Below are positions 40,494 through 42,356 of a stretch of 42,356 bases of DNA, piece by piece. The stretch is taken from contig DATAXV010000099.1 in the NCBI GenBank assembly GCA_036272915.1, positions 1-42,356 on the forward strand, in the 5' to 3' direction. Under the pieces are notes generated by a model. That model made no database searches. It saw only the letters and a program-made list of their open reading frames with translations, and had not been told where the DNA came from. A program made the position numbers and the translations under genes. Positions within the stretch are counted from its first letter, which is position 1. Every line of letters begins with the position of its first letter. Origin of the DNA: DATAXV01 sp036272915 (GTDB taxonomy: Bacteria > Chloroflexota > Dormibacteria > Dormibacterales > Dormibacteraceae).

Positions 40494-40730
40494 TCAGTGG
40501 TGAGCGATCAGAAGGATCGCGGTGGCGACGACCATGATCAGGCCGACGAGGATGAGGAGGCCGGCGCATCCGAACTGGAAGACCATGTAGATCGGCCCGC
40601 CCAGTGCCTGGTACGTGGGGGCGTTGTCGTGTTTCATCTGCCGGCGCCGGAGCCCGCCGAAGACCAGCCCGATACCGAGGACGATGGCGAGGATGCCCAT
40701 GACCAGGCCGGCCAGGGCCGTGCTATTCAT
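40494..40730 (-). CDS. Small two-span membrane protein, 78 aa
   Basis: Two hydrophobic segments, LAGLVMGILAIVLGIGLVFG and MVFQFGCAGLLILVGLIMVV, flank a basic loop (GLRRRQMKHDNAP). No family recognised. It starts at ATG 40730, is convergent with the ureohydrolase gene, and is divergent from thpR. Function unknown. Confidence 0.8.
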   Translation of the reverse strand: MNSTALAGLVMGILAIVLGIGLVFGGLRRRQMKHDNAPTYQALGGPIYMVFQFGCAGLLILVGLIMVVATAILLIAHH

Positions 40731-40819
40731 TCGACCAGTCTGACGGCTGACGCCGCCGATGCGAGGTGGGTGAACCTGGCCGCCCGCCAGGTCGCGCCGC
40801 CTGCTGCGACGATGTGCGG

Positions 40820-41398
40820 ATGGAGCGTCCTCGCGTCCGGACCTTCGTCGCCGTCGAGTTGCCCGATCCCCAGCGGCGCCGGCTCGCCGAGTACCTGCGC
40901 GACTGCTCGGCCCGGATCTCCGGCTTCCGATGGACTCCGGAGGACAACCTGCACCTCACCCTGCGCTTCTTGGGCGGCCTTGAGCCGCCGACCTTCGAGC
41001 GGCTCCGTCAGCGGCTGGAGGCGGTCCGCCATCCGTCCTTCGACCTCGGGCTGAGCCGGCTCGGCACGTTCGGCAGCGGTCGCCGGGCCAGGGTGCTGTG
41101 GCTGGGCGTGGGGGAGGGCGGTGAGGCGCTTCAGACGCTCGCCGGCGCCGTGGACGAGGCTTGTGGGGTCATCGGGCTATCCCCGCCCGACCATCCCTTC
41201 ACGGCCCATCTGACGCTCGCCAGAGCCCGGGAGCGCGGTGGCTCTCCGCTGCCTTCGCTCGACCCGCCGGAGCTGCCTGCATGGCGGGTGGAGCGGTTCG
41301 TCCTGTTCGAGAGCCGCCTCGGACGCCCCGCGTCGACCTACCTGCCGAGAGCCCGGTACCGGCTCGGATCATCGGGCGGGTCAGGCTACACCGGGTAA
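40820..41398 (+). CDS. thpR: RNA 2',3'-cyclic phosphodiesterase (ThpR/LigT)
   Basis: 192-residue member of the 2H phosphoesterase family, which opens 2',3'-cyclic phosphates of RNA ends. The two catalytic HxTL motifs are present: HLTLRFLG (His45) and HLTLARAR (His130), about 85 residues apart as expected. The N-terminus RVRTFVAVELP is typical. ATG 40820 is chosen because it places FVAVELP about eight residues in; GTG 40814 is possible. Confidence 0.94.
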   Translation: MERPRVRTFVAVELPDPQRRRLAEYLRDCSARISGFRWTPEDNLHLTLRFLGGLEPPTFERLRQRLEAVRHPSFDLGLSRLGTFGSGRRARVLWLGVGEGGEALQTLAGAVDEACGVIGLSPPDHPFTAHLTLARARERGGSPLPSLDPPELPAWRVERFVLFESRLGRPASTYLPRARYRLGSSGGSGYTG

Positions 41399-41743
41399 GC
41401 TGCCGTCGAACGGGTTTTTGGACGTTGTCTGGAGCACCCCCAAACGTTTACCTTTCTGAGGTTCCCCCCGAGAGAGTGCCCCCAAGCGCCTCCTCAGATG
41501 CTCCCTCCCCAGCGCTCGGCCAACGAGTTTTCCACGTTTTCCACAGGCTTGCGCACAGGTCCGCGTTTGGTCGGGGTATTTTCCGCCCTACAAACCGTAG
41601 CCTGGCCACGCGGTTTGGGGTGCCGGACGGCCTCGAGGCGCGCGTCCTCCGGAACCTGCTTCTCGCTTCAGGGCGATGAGTTTCAAGCTCCGGCAGGGTC
41701 CGGAGCTTATGAAGAACGGTCGTGCTGAAGGAGGAAGCAACCA
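41399..41743. other. 345-bp intergenic region with DnaA-box-like 9-mers and a hairpin
   Basis: No gene is visible. It holds two contiguous 9-mers TTTTCCACG (41528-41536) and TTTTCCACA (41537-41545), a weaker TTGCGCACA (41549-41557), several CAAACG/GTTTGG words on both strands (41450s, 41560s, 41620s) and the hairpin at 41685-41708. The region is less GC-rich than its surroundings and probably carries the promoter of the DUF899 gene. Confidence 0.5.
41685..41708. promoter_or_regulatory. Perfect 9-bp inverted repeat before the DUF899 gene
   Basis: AAGCTCCGG (41685-41693) and CCGGAGCTT (41700-41708) surround a six-base loop, 35 bp before ATG 41744. It could be a 5'-leader hairpin or an operator for a dimeric regulator. 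Confidence 0.5.
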
Positions 41744-42356
41744 ATGGCTCTGCCCGAGATCGTTTCGAAGGAGGGGTGGCTGGGGGCGCGCAAGGACCTG
41801 CTGGTCCGAGAGAAGGCGCTGACCCGGGCGCGCGACGAGCTGAGCGCCGACCGGCGACGGCTCCCCATGGTCCGGGTCGAGAAGGAGTACGTGTTCGAGG
41901 GGCCCGAGGGCAAGGTCTCGCTCCTCGACATGTTCGCCGGGAGACGGCAGCTCATCATCCAGCACTTCATGTTCGATCCCAGCTGGGAAGACGGCTGCTC
42001 GAGCTGCTCGGCCGGCGCCGACGAGATGTCCGAGGGTATGCTGCGGCACCTCGGCGCGCGCGAGACGACCTTCGCCCTCATCTCCAGGGCGCCCCTGGCC
42101 AAGCTCGACGCCTACAAGGCGAAGAAGGGCTGGAACCTCGCCTGGTACTCCTCGTACGGGAGCGACTTCAACTACGACTTCCAGGTGACCATGGACAGCT
42201 CCCTCGCTCCCGTCGAGTACAACTACCGAACCCTGGCCGAGCACGAGGAGGCGGGCACCGCCTACTACTTCGGAGAGGAGCCCAGCGAGCAGCCGGGCGT
42301 GAGCTGCTTCCTGCGCGAGGGTGACGCCGTCTTCCACACCTACTCCACCTTCGGCC
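41744..42356 (+). CDS. DUF899 thioredoxin-like protein, partial at window end
   Basis: 204 codons are visible and the frame is open to the edge. It has the DUF899 pattern: LPEIVSKEGWLGARKDLLVR at the start, LLDMFAGRRQLIIQHFMFDP, the GCSSCS motif (Cys85, Cys88, thioredoxin-like CxxC) and YSSYGSDFNYDFQVT. Family members are predicted thioredoxin-fold oxidoreductases or dioxygenase-like proteins of unclear role. GGAGGA lies eight bases upstream of ATG 41744, one of the clearest ribosome sites in the window. Confidence 0.9.
   Translation, partial: MALPEIVSKEGWLGARKDLLVREKALTRARDELSADRRRLPMVRVEKEYVFEGPEGKVSLLDMFAGRRQLIIQHFMFDPSWEDGCSSCSAGADEMSEGMLRHLGARETTFALISRAPLAKLDAYKAKKGWNLAWYSSYGSDFNYDFQVTMDSSLAPVEYNYRTLAEHEEAGTAYYFGEEPSEQPGVSCFLREGDAVFHTYSTFG

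Noticed and set aside
40420..40499. Inverted repeat CACCT..CCGG / CCGGAGGTG between convergent genes
   Set aside because: Arms are more than 40 bases apart with a bulge; too weak to call a terminator.
41399..41743. Chromosomal replication origin
   Set aside because: Only two or three DnaA-like boxes and none of the usual neighbours (dnaA, dnaN, gidB, rpmH); kept as a minor finding only.
1..42356. CRISPR arrays, rRNA or tRNA genes
   Set aside because: No regularly spaced direct repeats and no conserved RNA-gene sequence were seen in reading through the window.

Overview
The window is high-GC DNA from a free-living, probably soil-type bacterium. Gene content (HelY-type Ski2 helicase, LacI and ROK repressors, dipeptide ABC transporter, M20 and S9 peptidases, CaiB-type CoA transferases, ParA, CvpA, leaderless-looking promoters) fits Actinomycetota or an allied lineage such as Dormibacterota/Chloroflexota. 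No rRNA or tRNA is present to settle this.

Layout. 1-8.7 kb: the N-terminal part of a LacI repressor with a likely self-operator, a three-gene operon of unrecognised proteins (one with a proline/threonine-rich outer domain), helY, a tandemly duplicated SDR gene whose second copy is frameshifted, and a CoA transferase. 8.7-10.8 kb: a DUF503 gene and a Tat/lipoprotein solute-binding protein. 10.75-21.4 kb: an island that separates this binding protein from the rest of a dipeptide (dpp) transport operon. It holds an amino-sugar-type gene set: sugar-phosphate isomerase, nagB remnant, second CoA transferase, gamma-glutamyltranspeptidase remnant, two ceramidase-like amidohydrolases, a DegT aminotransferase interrupted by one amber codon, a ROK regulator, nagA and the first codons of a Gfo/Idh/MocA oxidoreductase. 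A broken 5' copy of dppD lies at its left edge, and half a dppC plus the intact dppD lie at its right edge. 21.9-25.3 kb: dppD-dppF-M20 dipeptidase, each overlapping the next by 4 bases. 25.4-31.6 kb: a hypothetical gene, a phosphotransferase, a damaged Phd-type antitoxin, an S9 peptidase, and pyrE-dihydroorotase behind a ten-codon leader ORF. 31.6-35 kb: a TetR-controlled ABC exporter with a perfect 17-bp operator. 35-42.4 kb: housekeeping and small membrane genes (DUF2807 lipoprotein, VOC, metallo-beta-lactamase fold, orphan ParA, CvpA, ureohydrolase, ThpR, DUF899).

How the parts work together. The dpp genes plus M20 peptidase import and cleave peptides. The island genes look like a once-coherent pathway for an N-acylated or glutamylated amino sugar or aminocyclitol, run by a ROK repressor: the motif TCCGAAYTAAGT occurs both upstream of nagA/ROK and just downstream of the -10 of the DegT-ceramidase operon. 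At least six of the island or junction genes are broken, so the pathway now appears to be decaying. Across the window many genes start 6-8 nt after a TANNNT box, which suggests frequent leaderless transcripts.
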